This document shows, in pieces, positions 1-11,665 of a stretch of 64,000 nt of DNA. The position numbers and the translations under genes were made by a program. The notes under the pieces are model-generated. The model made no database searches. It had not been told where the DNA came from and saw nothing but the letters and a program-made list of their open reading frames with translations. Within the stretch, counting starts at the first letter, position 1; each line of letters begins with the position of its first letter. Origin of the DNA: Bactrocera neohumeralis (taxonomy: Eukaryota > Arthropoda > Insecta > Diptera > Tephritidae); assembly GCF_024586455.1 (NCBI RefSeq), contig NC_065922.1, forward strand, positions 20,580,089 to 20,644,088. The letters run 5' to 3'.

Positions 1-165
1 AACCATCTTCTTCTATGCCTGAGCATTCCTTACCAATTGAAAAGTGGAAGTATATAATCGGTGCTTGACAAACCGCCATTATCCAATGAGCTACTTATGC
101 CTGAAAGTTTTACATGTGAATTTTTCTGCCACCAGTAGTCGTGCCGCGCAGTTTTCGATAATATA
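1..165. other. Unassigned flank
   Basis: No gene or repeat recognised. It ends in ATAATATA, the left candidate target duplication of the following element. Confidence 0.3.
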
Positions 166-511
166 CAGGGGTGTTGTGGAATCCAAGACATAATGCTTAG
201 CTGTCAGAATTGCAAACCAATTCTGATTTTCAATGGTGTCACAGAATCTGATTGGATTTTCGTCTTTTCGAACATACGCAAAACCAATATTCGAATTAAC
301 TTATATTTCAAATCTGTGAGCGACTATCTTCTTGCTTTGTTTCTGATAGCAAAACCGATAAAATTGGTTTCCGTGACACCCGAAACCGATACAAATTTAC
401 AAATTCTGTTTCGAATATCAAACCAATAAATCAGAATTCATGACACCTACTTCTTTTTTTGATCGGTTTCAATTCTGATTCCGACAACTATCAGATTCTA
501 CAACACCCCTG
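166..511. mobile_element. hAT-like miniature inverted-repeat element (MITE)
   Basis: The left end begins CAGGGGTGTTGTGGAATC. The reverse complement of the right end begins CAGGGGTGTTGTAGAATC, so 17 of 18 terminal bases match. Flanking octamers ATAATATA (158-165) and ATAGTGTA (512-519) agree at 6 of 8 positions, which fits a decayed 8-bp target duplication. hAT elements typically start CAGGGGTG and make 8-bp duplications. The 346-bp interior carries no transposase; the 78-codon frame at 193-429 resembles nothing known. It is probably a non-autonomous derivative mobilised by a hAT transposase elsewhere. Confidence 0.6.
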
Positions 512-3018
512 ATAGTGTATTTCGACAATATAATATATTTTATCTATCTAGCTGGCCATAGCTGTTATCGTTTATGTCAAATATAAAAAAAGTAATATTT
601 TGGAAAATATTTGTCTTAGTTCAGCAAATTTGAAGTTTTTATTTATTTGTTATATTTCTTTTGTTTTGTTTTTCTGTGGTCTTTATGAATTCTGGTACTT
701 TATTTTGCCTTTGACGTCGGTTCCACAATACTTTTTTAACACCGTTTGTTTTGTTTCGCTTTTAAATTATCAATTTGTTCCAAAGTCAGTAAACTGAGAG
801 ATTTCGCTGGTGTTTTTTGAACAAAAAAGCAGAAATAAACTCAAAAGAAAGATCGTGGTGAATTCATATACTTACTAATGATGAAAGATAATCACCATCC
901 GCCTTTCTTCTACACCCCTTGTATGCTTAAGTACATGTACGTAAACACAGTTATTGTTTTCTATAGTATATAGCTGAAGTTGGCCACAGTTTTTTCTACA
1001 AATCTATTTACTAAGGATAGTAACGTCATTCCATGTTTTGGGCTCAAAAAATCGATTTTGTTTTATTTTTCATAAATTACTTTCTTAACTCATCTAAAAT
1101 GCGGTAGTAAAGGGATTTTTAAAAATTCGAAGCTGTTTTAAAGATACAACAGTTAGAAAAAGAAGCTGTTCGGCTGATGATTAAGGGAACTAGAAACTTT
1201 CACGGAACAGGTTTTCTAAACTTTCCTCCATCGTATCTAATAAACGTCTTGGCCCAATGACTTGATTTTAGGGAACACTAAGCACATGTAAACGCATGGA
1301 ATTATATATGAGCAATAAAAAATTTTCAAAATTGCGTTTTTTAATAGCAAACCCCAAAAAAATCGCAACTTTTTTTTCAAATGTCTATAAAATTTTAATT
1401 TTTAAATATATTCATTTGATAATAGTCCATTCCGTGCGTTTAGGCTTACAGATTAAAACGCCGCTTATATGTATTTATTTCGATAAGCCAATCAGCCGGA
1501 ATCAGAGAGAAGGTGCGAGCCCATTTTTTCGAGGCAGGGCTGTTCAGAGCGCTGTAACTCTTGTTCTACATAATATTTTCAGCTTAAAATTTATATTTAT
1601 ATTGTCAAAATATATGTTAAAGCTCTATCTATTTACTAGTCATAAAAAGTCTAAATATTCTCTAAAAAATATTTCTCTCTGCCAAACAAAATTGAACTGG
1701 ACCCAAAGAGTCATTGTGTACTTAATTCCAACTTCTTAAGAGGGTATTCAAGTTTAGAAATTCGAAAAAATCGATTTTTTTTTTGCATAATTTTATTGTA
1801 TAACCCTCCAAGAAAATGTCCCTAAGAAGATTTTTCGAAATTCAAATTATTTTCCGAGTTACAGCTCATTTTGTGACTCCGACTCCGACTGCGCGCGACT
1901 AGTTCTCAAACTTTAAACTCGTTTTTCTCATAACAACTTTTCAAGAAACAGTGTGCAAGATATCTCAAGTTCTACTCAACCGATTAACATGAAATTTTAC
2001 ACAGAGCTTTCTTATACATTGTAGTATCGAAATACGAAGATCTTCCGAAAGAAATTAATTTTTTTATTTAAAAAAAATTCCGAACCACAAAAAAACAGAG
2101 AAAATACGAAACTTTTTTTCAAACCTCCACCATTTTGTAAAAAAAAAATTTTTTTTTTCAAAAACGTTTCGTAGTGCGATAACTACACTTTTACTCTTCA
2201 CGGATTTCGCATAAATTTTCATTTTAGGTCACGGAAAGGATTTATATCCTGCACAACAGGACAAGCCATTGTTTCATCAGTCTCTACTTAGCCGAACTGC
2301 AGTTTTTTTTAATTTAATTTTTTTTTATATTATTTATGTTTTGTATTCTTGGAATATCAATAAAAAGCATGTAAAAAAATGGATAATCAAAATAATTTTT
2401 AATTTTTTTTATCGCGTCAAAAAAATACCTAAAATTCGGGCTTCTAAACCAGAATACCCCCTTAAACGATATCCATAAAATAACTGTTTACTGTTTATTT
2501 AAATTTTTTGTTTGCTTGTTTGGCGAGTAACACTTGAACTTGGCTTAACTGAGTGCCGCTTTGAGCTTTCGCATTGTATTATTAAACATAAAAGCGCTAT
2601 TGAAGACTGGAAAATTACCAGCTTGCGGAAGAGTTTTTTCTTTGCTTTGAAGGGGCTTGATTGTTTGGTTTTGTAGTTATTGTAAATATTAGCATTGTTT
2701 TTTTTTAAGAAACACAGAATAGTGCGCAAGTTGAGCAATTACTCTCAGAGATAGAGAGTAAAACAGCCAAAAAGTATAAAAACATAAACCACAAAAATGC
2801 TTTTCTCTTTCTCTAACTCGGTCTTTTTTACCTTCTACTGCTGGTTTTATGAGTTAAAGAGCGTTTTACCCCTGAAAAACATTTGAAAAGCTTAACGGTT
2901 TAGTCATAAAACTCCTACTAAGCTACAAAAAAAATCATCTGCTTCTGCTCTCCCCGCAAAATTCTCAAATACAAATACAGCATATGCTTCCAATTATATT
3001 ATATCTATATTTCCATAA
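512..3018. other. AT-rich intergenic stretch with a degenerate dispersed repeat
   Basis: No gene is supported. The open frames at 600-797, 1296-1739 and 2269-2478 are poly-Phe/Lys/Asn shadows of AT-rich DNA. Around 1949-2030 is a phrase including CTACTCAACCGAT and ATGAAATTTTACACAG. It recurs in inverted orientation at about 59,580-59,650, and a shorter form lies near 9,663-9,715. This marks an unclassified dispersed repeat. The rest of 512-1000 and 2480-3018 shows nothing recognisable. Confidence 0.4.
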
Positions 3019-3903
3019 TTAATAAACTTCGGTTTTCGCACAAAGACTGGGGAAGGCCGTATTTGTACCCTTCTTACAACCAGAAGCCGCCTTTGCACAC
3101 GTCGTATACATCGCGGCACCGATCATGTTGGTGGTTGCATAATTGCAGGCCAGCAGAAACGCCTTATATGATTGACCCGTCACCGAGTAGGTGCTGACAG
3201 CGCAACCCACACGTATGTTCGCTTGCCCAACCATAACCGTAAAATGACCAATGGCGCTGAAGAAACATAAATCAAATGAAAATTAGTCCGAACACAACAC
3301 CAACTTCTTGCAATACTCACGGTCCACTATAATTGTTCGGGTATTTATTGATGTACGCCTGAGTCGTATACTTGATTTCATTATACCACAAATTGATCAA
3401 TTTTTGCAACAATTGCGGTACATTCGGCGTGCCATAGTAACTGGACCAAGCCAAATTCTGACCCGAATGCTTGAAGGCCTGAGTATTGTGGCACGCGTCG
3501 TGCTTCATTTGGCATTGTTTGACATTCAACGCGGCCAGTGCGGCCAATTCGTCGTTCCACTGCATGGTGCCCATGCGACAGGCCGCCTTCAATTTGGTCT
3601 TACCACTCGCCACTGTGTTCCGCTTGGTGTTGTGCAACTTAACGATAAGATTCTTATTCGCCTGCGTTAAGGTTACCATGGCGGCATTGCGGCAGGACGC
3701 TGCGAATTTCTTTAAAAAGTTTGAGATATTAACTGAAGATGTTGCATGAAGATTCTGCAGCGCTTAAGCGCAGCTCTCACCCCATTATTGTTGCATGCTA
3801 TGTGCTTTTTGGCACCACAAAGTGATGTGTTGCAATAATTTACCGCTTCGGCGAATTGTAGCGCTGTCAGTGAAATGACGACGAACACGAGCCTCAATTC
3901 CAT
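3019..3903 (-). CDS. Antigen-5-related secreted CAP protein (gene 1)
   Basis: This encodes a secreted cysteine-rich protein of the antigen-5/CAP (SCP/TAPS) family, predicted to act outside the cell; its molecular role is unknown. By my splicing the exons are 3781-3903, 3321-3709 and 3019-3256. The donors read GTGAGA and GTGAGT, the acceptors end AAAG and TTCAG, and the introns are 71 and 64 bp. The product is 249 aa. Residues 1-20 are a hydrophobic signal peptide. The fly antigen-5 N-terminal cysteine set follows (Cys24, 29, 37, 47), then the CAP core with HNTKR at 67, WNDELA near 92, HSGQNLAW at 122-129 and GHFT at 174-177. The usual CAP tetrad is His67, Glu95, Gln125 (in place of Glu) and His175. 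The protein ends soon after LCAKTEVY and lacks the NKF-type tail of genes 2 and 3. It is the oldest and most divergent of the three tandem genes. A TATATA-like box lies about 80 bp upstream of the ATG. The splice model is inferred and has not been tested against transcripts. Confidence 0.88.
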
Positions 3904-4271
3904 TGCAATGTTTCAGCAAATAATACCGTTATAATAGTTAAGTTCGTACGCTTCCCAGCAAGCTAAATGACAGACTGTGTATATAATTGAAGGCCACAGT
4001 TGTTTTTATCAACTTGTCTTTCATATGTTTAATCGACACGCTGCCAAGTTCACCAAAAGTAAATACTTGCAGATATATTTAGTATTTACCAAGTTCTGCG
4101 CATTTTATAAATATTTGTGCTCAAGAAAATATATAATATACTACTCAGATAACAGTGGAATCCCCTAATCGCAACTCATAAATATTTCATATAAAAATTT
4201 TCGCCTTTTATATAGCCGTCGAGAGCAGGACAAAATGAAAAAAAATATGACATTAAGAGATATTATTGGTA
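3904..4271. other. Upstream flank of antigen-5 gene 1
   Basis: Presumed promoter side of gene 1 (transcribed leftwards). A TATATA-type stretch sits at about 3977-3986. No other control element or gene was recognised. Confidence 0.3.
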
Positions 4272-4778
4272 GTCGAAAAAGTCTTTTCGTATTTTGTCAA
4301 TAGAAGTTGTTGCAATCGTATATCTCCAATGCTACCAATCACATTATGTCATATCATATAGTGTTGGAAAGGTGAGATTTTAGGCTTCATTTAACCAAAA
4401 ATAAATTGAATTCGGAGAAGTTTAAAAAAATTTACAGTTGTTCAAAAATGAGTGAAAATAATGAAGATATTCGCTATATTTTGAAATTTTTGTATAAAAA
4501 AGGGAAGAATGCCACACGAGCCTCCAATGAAATTTGTGAAGTTCACGGAGACAATGCTGTATCAGTTCATGTAGCACAACAATGATTCGCTCACTTCCGT
4601 ACTGGAAACTCTAAATTTCGATTTACATTGATGAAAGTTTTACACTGATGGAATAATGTCTCCAGCGGAAAAATGGCAAAAGTGGTCGACCAAAATGGTA
4701 CATATTTGTTTATTTATTTATTAGTATAAATAAAAAAAAATTAAAGTTTGGTTTGAAATACGAAAAGACTTTTTCGAC
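4272..4778 (+). mobile_element. Internally deleted mariner element
   Basis: The element has perfect 23-bp terminal inverted repeats beginning GTCGAAAAAGTCTTTTCGTA, flanked by TA on both sides (4270-4271 and 4779-4780), the normal mariner target duplication. A start at about 4448 opens a short frame that resembles the N-terminal helix-turn-helix of mariner transposase, with RASNEICEVHGDNAVS. It then hits a stop and jumps to a C-terminal scrap. The DDD catalytic core is gone, so this 507-bp copy cannot move itself. It is absent from the homologous spacer between genes 2 and 3. Confidence 0.8.
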
Positions 4779-4782
4779 TACT

Positions 4783-4985
4783 CAATATTTGCATTTTTTG
4801 GTTTAGGAAGCGGTCACTTGAGCTAGTGTCTCCAAACAAAATGAAAGCGTGGAATTTAAAAAATAAGCAAACAAAGTTTTGACTGTGCTTATAAATAGTT
4901 TTCCTATAGAAGATGAGGAAGGGACGATGACAAGTCCTTTGGTAGAAGTATTTCATACTATGAAGTTTGCAAAGAAGGATCTAAA
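4783..4985. repeat. Paralogous spacer block (partner at 9130-9430)
   Basis: Shares stretches such as GAGCTAGTGTCTCCAAACAA and AAGTATTTCATACTAT with 9130-9430, in the same order. This is part of the tandem duplication that produced the antigen-5 array, not an independent repeat. No coding content. Confidence 0.65.
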
Positions 4986-5215
4986 AATGCTTTGCATTAG
5001 ATTTAAATGTTATTGGAAAGAACAGTGGAATTTAAGGTATTGATACAACCCAAAACATCTTTCTTCAACAACAAATTTCATAGACCATTAACCCATTAAT
5101 GACACTGAGTCATACGTATATTGATCTGAAAAAATAGATTAACCAAAGCAGTCAAAAAACTTAATTGAATCATTCATTCAAATTATCCAGTGGCTGCTGT
5201 ATATAAATTTATTTT

Positions 5216-5703
5216 TTATACCGTGAACCGATATACCCTGTACCAGAAACTGTCTGAGACCCTACAAAGTATATATAAATGATCAGAGCGACAAGCTGAA
5301 ACAATTTAGCCATGTCCATCTGTATATGTACATATGAAGAAGGCTCTCAGTGATCTCTATCTGAAATTTTGCGCATCTCCTTTTCTCCCTAAGAAGCTGT
5401 CGGAACCGCCGATATCGAACCACTAGAGCATATATGGGGCATAGAAACTGCAGGATTGAAATCAAGTGCTTGTATGGAATTTTTTTTATTAGATAGTTTT
5501 CTTAACGAACTTTGGCATGGGTTATTGTCCAAAGCAACGGTGCAATCTTCGTAGAAATTGATCAGATCGAGTGACTTTGACATATATGCATGTAGCTGCC
5601 ATACAAACTGGCCGATCAAAGTTTTTGTAAGGACTCTTTTGTATTTTGTGAAGGGTATTATAGCTTCGGCGCAACCGAAATTAACGTTTATTCTTGTTTT
5701 CTT
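5216..5703 (+). repeat. Hairpin-ended dispersed repeat R1, copy 1
   Basis: A degenerate copy of the repeat seen best at 12,546-13,057. Shared landmarks in order are GAGACCCTA, TTTAGCCATGTCC, GAAGCTGTCGGAACCGCCGA, TAGCTGCCATACAAACTG and a terminal CTTCGGCGCAACCGAA. The long minus-strand frame at 5389-5808 lies mostly inside the repeat and is not taken as a gene. From memory, similar sequence is common in tephritid and drosophilid genomes. Confidence 0.7.
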
Positions 5704-5744
5704 ACGTGTAAGTATGTATTTAGATGAATAAACATATGTCACAC

Positions 5745-6558
5745 GCGTCGCTTTAAATTTGCGAACTATCGTGTGTTTATTTTGCCATTTGACGTCGACT
5801 TCATTCAAATAAAAGAATTTTATACTTATTTTGCAAAATTCTAATTCTAAATATAAGGTTTAATATTTTACCAAAAACGTCGGCTTTTCTAAAGTTTTTT
5901 CTCATATTTTTGTCGTTATTAACAAATTTATTTAAAATTAAATGAGGAATTCTGTGTAAATTGTTTATGTGCGGCATATATGGATATATTAGTTTAGCTA
6001 TACGATCAATGTCATAGATTAGAGAGTTTAGATTATGGTGTTCCCAAAAGTAGTCTAGTTAGGATGGAAACCCTTCAATCATGACTTTTGATAAATGCTG
6101 CTTTAAATTACTACCAGAATTATTTATTCCCACGATAGTCAGCTCTGCGTAACCGAAACGTATCTTGACCAAGGGCTTTGAACTTGACTGCATTTGTGAA
6201 AATTATATAATAAATTCTCAATAAAGTAAATTAACCTCAAAGGAAATTCTTCAAGAAGTATTCACTAAAACATGCCGCAATCTAAAGATCTCATTATTAG
6301 TAACTCTTTGTAGAGATCAAACAAAAAATGGTGAGCCGAATACAGTGCGCCCAACTCCATTTGAAATACCTATAGGGTACATTTCTTCTTTCACAAAATA
6401 ACATTATAGATTACAAAAAATCACTCAACTTCTTTAAAACTACCATTCCCAGTTTGTAAATGTACCGATATTCATACACAAAATCACAGCGCACCATGAT
6501 TTAGTCACTCACACATTCGACCCTTTTTGTACAAGTATTTTATTTGAACTCACATGGT
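5745..6558. repeat. Paralogous spacer block downstream of gene 2
   Basis: Collinear with 9,440-9,600 and then 11,230-11,665 plus 13,091-13,192. Shared stretches include GAACTATCGTGTGTTTATTT and ACTACCATTCCCAGTTT. It is interrupted in the other copy by a non-LTR remnant and a mariner. It holds the presumed 3' flank of gene 2 and no gene of its own. Confidence 0.7.
6539..6544 (-). promoter_or_regulatory. Poly(A) signal of antigen-5 gene 2
   Basis: AATAAA on the minus strand, about 15 bases beyond the TAG stop of gene 2. The same motif lies at the same distance in gene 3. Confidence 0.55.
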
Positions 6559-7467
6559 CTATACAAATTTATTGAGATCGTATGTTTCACTTGTGGAGCA
6601 AAGATTTGGAAAATCAGGGTTTTTACCGGTTTCACATTCAACTGCTGGTTCCGAACATGATTTGTAAATGCGGAAATTTACAACATTCGTCGTTGCATAG
6701 TTACAAGTTAATAGGAAACCGTCGAAATCATCGCCTTCCTGTCTGTAGATGATCGAAGCGCAGCCAACACGAATATTCCTATCGATCACCATAACGGTGA
6801 ACTGACCAATAGCGCTAAACAAAATAACTGAGTAATCATTCTACAAACTTACCGATTGTTTGCGATGTATAGTATAATACTTACTCGCCGCCGTAATGAC
6901 GTGGATATTTATTGATAAATGCCTGATCGGTGTCCATAATTTCATTAAACCACAAATCAATTGCACGCTTCGACATGATTGTAACATTCGGGTCTCCATA
7001 GAAATTCATCCATGCTATATTTTGACCCGAATGCCGAAAGGTGTCGGTGTTGCGACAACTGTCGTCCTCGATTTCGCAACGTTTCACGTTAAACGCCGCC
7101 ATAGAGGCCAACTCGTCGTCCCACTCCATGGTGGCCATGCGACAAGCTGGCTTCAACATTGTGTTACCACCGGCCACAGTGTTCCGTTTTTCATTGTGCA
7201 TATTGACTAAAGTTTCCTTTTCCGCGGGTGTTAGTTCTACCATTCTCGGATTTATGCAACTTGAAGAGAATTGCTAAAAAGTAACGGACATAAGCTGTTG
7301 GACCGTTCTCGAGTTTCGGGTTCTTTATTAGTTTATGATCTTACCCCATCATTGTCACAGGCAATATTCGTTCCATGAGGACATAAATCGGGGTTACAGT
7401 AGTCTGTGCTGTGCGCCGAGTCCAAAAAGGTCAGCAGAGAAACCAAAAGTGTAAACGTCAACTGCAT
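6559..7467 (-). CDS. Antigen-5-related secreted CAP protein (gene 2)
   Basis: Secreted CAP protein of 255 aa. The exons are 7345-7467, 6885-7273 and 6559-6814 with GTAAG donors and TTTAG acceptors; the intron phases are the same as in gene 1. Residues 1-20 form a signal peptide, then Cys24, 29, 37 and 47. The CAP core has HNEKRN at 67, WDDELA near 92, HSGQNIAW at 122-129, and ends LNKFV. The position equivalent to the last CAP tetrad histidine is Gln175 (GQFT), so only His67 and Glu95 of the four usual residues remain. The protein differs from gene 3 at about 22 of 255 residues, but the first coding exon is identical. The ATG follows a 5' flank shared with gene 3, including a TATAAG motif about 50 bases upstream. 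The reading frame has no break. Confidence 0.9.
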
Positions 7468-8230
7468 TTCAACTGATCTGATATTCGAATGGGAAATGAT
7501 TTGCGAAAGACGTGACTTATATTGCTACCGTTATCTAATAGTTATAATATGTAAATATATATATACCGATGTTAGACTAAACTTCTGAATTAGGGTGGAT
7601 CGTTTAATAGTATTCTATTACAAAGAGCGTAAACGAAAAGTTGAGTTGCGTTGCATCTGCTCTTTGATGCATAGAAAAATATAAAGATTTTTTCTTCTTC
7701 TTCTTAGTCTGCAGAATTTCAAAAGCAACTCAGACAATAGAGCACAGCCATCTGGTCTTGACTCTTACTACTTAGAAAGTTAGAGTAAGATCGAGCGAGA
7801 AAGAGAATACGTCGCATGTCGTTGAAGGGTTTTTATAAGCTTGACTTGTGGTCAGCTTCACTAAAGTTCTGCAACTCTGCTTCGCTCAGTATTTTGGAAC
7901 TGGTGAACTTTTTTGGGTTAAGCTTCTGCAAATTTTTGAAAAAGTTGAGTTTACTGTTATTTTAAAAAGATATAAGTTTTCATTTTTCTACTTCTGTGAT
8001 TCGAAGCCACAACTCACCGAGTTCGTAGAACTCAGTAATAATTATATTATAGATGTCACGATTTCATGCAGAGGTAATTGCTAATATTTCTGATAATATA
8101 TTTGTTTATGCTATGTCACAAATTACTATAACCGGAAAGGTATAATGTAAAGCGTGATCTATATTTCGAAATTTCACTCTTTTTAAATAAACAATAACCT
8201 CTTCTACGATTATGGTTTAATGTGGAAAAA
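7468..8230. repeat. Shared 5' flank of gene 2 (partner at 14,097-14,820)
   Basis: Nearly identical to the region upstream of gene 3 over about 700 bp, with small indels. It includes TATAAGTCACGTCTTTCGCA just before the gene and TTATAAGCTTGACTTGTGGT further out. It probably contains the duplicated promoter. The 78-codon plus-strand frame at 7848-8084 is not conserved as coding and is not called. Confidence 0.75.
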
Positions 8231-8329
8231 TTATTCCCAATTTCTTTGGGATCATCAAGCTTTTTTAGACTCTTCAATCTTCATGTAGCTGGAGAAATCC
8301 ATTAAATAAAACAAAATCGGTTTGGGAAA

Positions 8330-9060
8330 TTTTTTATTCCTGTTAAAGTAAATTGAATGTCATTATGTATGGAACTCCATTTTTTTTGGCCACACGTTCA
8401 CGCTTGCAGAAGTCCAGACGCTGAACCCAATTTTCGGCCAATACTACCGCAATTTCACGTTTGATATTCGTACGAAATTCATCAAACGTCGCTGTCTTCT
8501 TGGCATAGACCATAGATATGACGAAGCCCCACAGGAAAAAGTCTAACGGCGTCAAATCGCACGACCGAGTCAGCCAATTGGCTGCGCCATTTCGTGAGAT
8601 AACACGTTCACCAAACTTGGTTTTCAATAAATCGATTGTGACATTGGTTGTGTGGCTTGTGCTGTCCTGTTGGAACCACATATTGTTCCAGTCCATATCA
8701 TACAATTCGGTTCAAAAATTGTTGGGTTATCATTGGGCGGTAGTGACTCCCATTCACAGTAACGTGCCGGTCTCGATCATCACGGAAGAAGTACGGCTCA
8801 ATGACACTGCCGGCCCATAAACCGCACCAAACCGTAATTTTTTTGAAATACAATGGTACCTGGAGTATGTGTTGACTGCTGCCTGACCAATAACGCATAT
8901 TTTGCTTATTGACGAAGCCAATTGTTGATCTGACAAGACGATTATGACGACCATTAATTAGTCGTGGCGCTCTTAAAGTTGAAACCACTGACTCCGAACT
9001 TGGGTGGTAAATTTTAATAATTTCGACTCATTGTTGGGTCGTATATCCTTCTATGATGAA
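8330..9060 (-). mobile_element. Tc1/mariner-superfamily transposase remnant
   Basis: On the minus strand two overlapping frames (8698-8988, then 8343-8705) give the C-terminal half of a transposase. Landmarks in order are RYWSGS, KITVWCGLWAG, PYFFRDDRDRHVTVNG, MWFQQDSTSHTTN, ERVISRNGAANW and RSCDLTPLDFFLWG. These hold the second and third catalytic aspartate motifs of the IS630/Tc1/mariner fold. A frameshift separates the two frames. The helix-turn-helix and first catalytic block are missing. Terminal repeats were not found. The same family recurs at 26,790-27,560, 51,930-52,800, 57,215-58,085 and 63,480-64,000. Confidence 0.8.
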
Positions 9061-9129
9061 ATGGAACTTTTGTTCTGGTTCAGGGAGGAAGAGAAATAGA
9101 TACACGCTTTCAAGCGGCGGTATGTTGTT

Positions 9130-9600
9130 ATATTAAAATATTAGAGCTCGCAGTCATTTGAGCTGGTGTCTCTAAACAAAATGATGGCTTGGAATTTAAA
9201 ATATAATCGTATAGATTTCTGAAAGTGCTGAAAAATAATTTTCTTCCAGAAGACGTCGGGTTTCTGTCTTTCCGCAGTTTCCGATTTTTTCTACCCTATG
9301 CCATGTGATGATGTTATTATAAATGTCTTACGTAGGGTATATCTTAATGACTAGATCTCAATATGAGATTTGTCCTTTCGTAAAAGTATTTCATACTATA
9401 AAGTTTGAAAGGAAGGACCTAAAAATTGCTTTATATTCTCTCGAACTATCGTGTGTTTATTTTGCAATTTGACGTCGACTCCATTCAAATAAAATGATTT
9501 CATATCTCTTTTGCGAAATTCTAACAAATTTATTTTAAATTAAATGACTATTCTATGTAAACTGTTTATGTGTGGCACATACGGATTTATTAGTTTACCA
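9130..9600. repeat. Paralogous spacer blocks (partners at 4783-4985 and 5745-5960)
   Basis: Matches two blocks of the first spacer in the same order. The first spacer has an R1 repeat between them; here they are almost adjacent. This supports duplication of the whole gene-plus-spacer unit. No coding content. Confidence 0.65.
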
Positions 9601-9779
9601 TAATAAACAAATTAAGAAATATAGTCTCAAGAACGTTTTTAACCATATTTTAAATCACCTTGTTGCCTAAGTCAAATCGGTTGAGTAGTTCCTGAGATAT
9701 GGTTTTTCTCTAATTTTCTTTTGACGTCCTTTTAATAGAAGATCTCTGGATCGGTTAACAATGAAAAAAATGTTTGTGG

Positions 9780-11222
9780 ATCTGGGGTTCGTTGGGGTTG
9801 TGAAGAAGACGGTTCGGTTAGAGGTAAATACTGTAATACTCTCGCAAACCTTATGCAGACAGTTTTCAATGATATTTGTCGATGGCCAAAGTGGAGCTAG
9901 TAATGTTCACAAGGAAATACAAGGAGATAAGGCAAACTAATTAGGTATACAAATTTTAGACAGAAGACTTACAAACAACCGTTATGGAACAAAATCAAAC
10001 TGGAGGTTAAAAACAGTGGAATTTGAGGTATTGGTACCCAAAACGTCTCGAAAGTCGAGATTCTAAATCTGCTAAAGTAAAAAGACCGAATTGTTTATGA
10101 CTTACGGTAAATACAAGATATGGTGGCCAGTAACGGTAAAACGTTTGGAAAGTATACAAATAGCAGTCAATTTCTATATCGGTGGAACTCTTAGAACAAT
10201 GCCAAGCCAGTCACTAAACGTAATCCCACACTTACTGCCTACAGACTTGTTTGCGAATGCGAGCGAAGTCAGCTCTTAGATTGAATAAATCTTACCTGTT
10301 AGTCGCAGTAACAAGGGACATTCTATGATTATTAAAAAGTTCCCAGTTTTTCCCAATAGTACGGTTTTTCGAAATCCTATAGAGATGAATTTAAATATGT
10401 ACGTCCCCCATAGTAAGAAAGGGACGAGATGAAAGGGCCACAGCAATAAGCAGTTTCTTGCAAGCGAAGATCACAGCGATTAGAGAAAGCCTTCTTGTTC
10501 TAACAAGGAATTTGCTCAGAACAAGGAATATTTTCATATATACAAATAGCCAGACGGCTTTGAGCTCACTAAAGTCTCAAAGTGTCTCGTTTAAGATAGT
10601 GTAGGAATGCCTTGATCACTTGGTGGATCTGGCATCCTACTTCACGATCAACCTGCAAAAGATTCAGGGACTTAGTGATATCCCTGAAAACTGTGAAGCA
10701 GATGAATTAACCAGAACAGGCACCTCCCTACAAATAGACTCTCTAAACGAGGAAATTTATATACCACTACGTACTGGTATATATTTAATCGACAAATATA
10801 GTACGTGATTCACGGAAGAAACAATACCTGACTTGCTCAACAAGCAGGCAAACGTGAACGGAACATGAGCCGCCCATCCCGACTATTAAAATTTAAAGGA
10901 ATGATATAAGAACTTTAGTGGGAGTGCTAACAGGTCACTATCTAATTGGCCGGCATGCAGTACACTAGGAATGCCATAAAACGATTAATATAGAAGCTCT
11001 CAGGAGGTAGAAGTGGAGGAGACCATTAAGCATCTTTAATGCGACTGTAAGAATCTATACCGGAAAAGAAACTCAACTATCGGCAGACGGTTTATCGACG
11101 ACGTATCGGTTCAGAGAACAAATAATAGAGTAAAGGGACTTTGGTCCCAGTAGTATCACAATGGGCTTCCTAAAGACCTAGGTGCGTCGTAAGATAACCA
11201 CTCTACCTAACCTAACCTAAAG
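9780..11222 (+). mobile_element. Degenerate non-LTR retrotransposon, 3' half (RT tail, RNase H, Zn knuckle)
   Basis: Broken plus-strand frames keep the order of a jockey/R1-type ORF2. The tail of the reverse transcriptase comes first (IWWPVTVKRLESIQI and GTLRTMPSQSLNVIPHLLP, about 10,110-10,240). RNase H pieces follow (AKITAIRESLLVLTR, YTNSQTALSSLKS and ADELTRTGTSLQ, about 10,460-10,730). A C-terminal CCHC-like region (GVLTG, then C-x2-C around 11,000-11,050) comes last. It ends in CCTAACCTAACCTAA, a typical simple 3' tail. Many stops mean it is dead. It interrupts the duplicated spacer at about 9,600/11,230. Confidence 0.7.
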
Positions 11223-11229
11223 CGAATGG

Positions 11230-11665
11230 TGAAATTCGCTAAATAGTAGTTTAGTTAGGATGGGGAAACCCTTCTATCACGACTTTTGACAAATGCTTCT
11301 TTAAATTATTACCACGATTGACAGAATTATCTGTTCCCACGACAGTCGGCTCTGCGTAACCGGAATTAACCTTGATTTTTGAAGAACTGTCAACTCAACT
11401 TCATTCCTCAAAACTATATAATAAGAAAGTAATATAACTTCAAAGGAAATTGTTCAAGAAGTATTCAATAAAACAAACCACAATCTCTAGATCTCATTAT
11501 TAGTAACCCTTTGTAGAGATCACACTAAAAATAGTGAGCAGTGAGAAATAGTGATAGAGTCTAAGAAGATGGAAATTAGCCAAGCGCCATAAATCTTTTC
11601 CGAAATAACATTATAGATTACAAAAAATCACGCAACATCTTTAAAACTACCATTCCCAGTTTATA
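11230..11665. repeat. Paralogous spacer block downstream of gene 3
   Basis: Aligns with 6,040-6,450 (for example CTCTGCGTAACCG and CTACCATTCCCAGTTT) and continues at 13,091 after the inserted mariner. It is the presumed 3' flank of gene 3. Confidence 0.7.

Noticed and set aside
3308..3749. Plus-strand frames of 87-120 codons opposite exon 2 of antigen-5 gene 1 (also 6,896-7,277 and 13,651-13,960 in the other copies)
   Set aside because: They are antisense shadows of the CAP coding exon, conserved only because the exon is conserved. They have no start context or family resemblance.
5389..5808. 139-codon minus-strand frame
   Set aside because: Most of it lies in the R1 repeat and the rest in spacer DNA; similar frames occur in other R1 copies.
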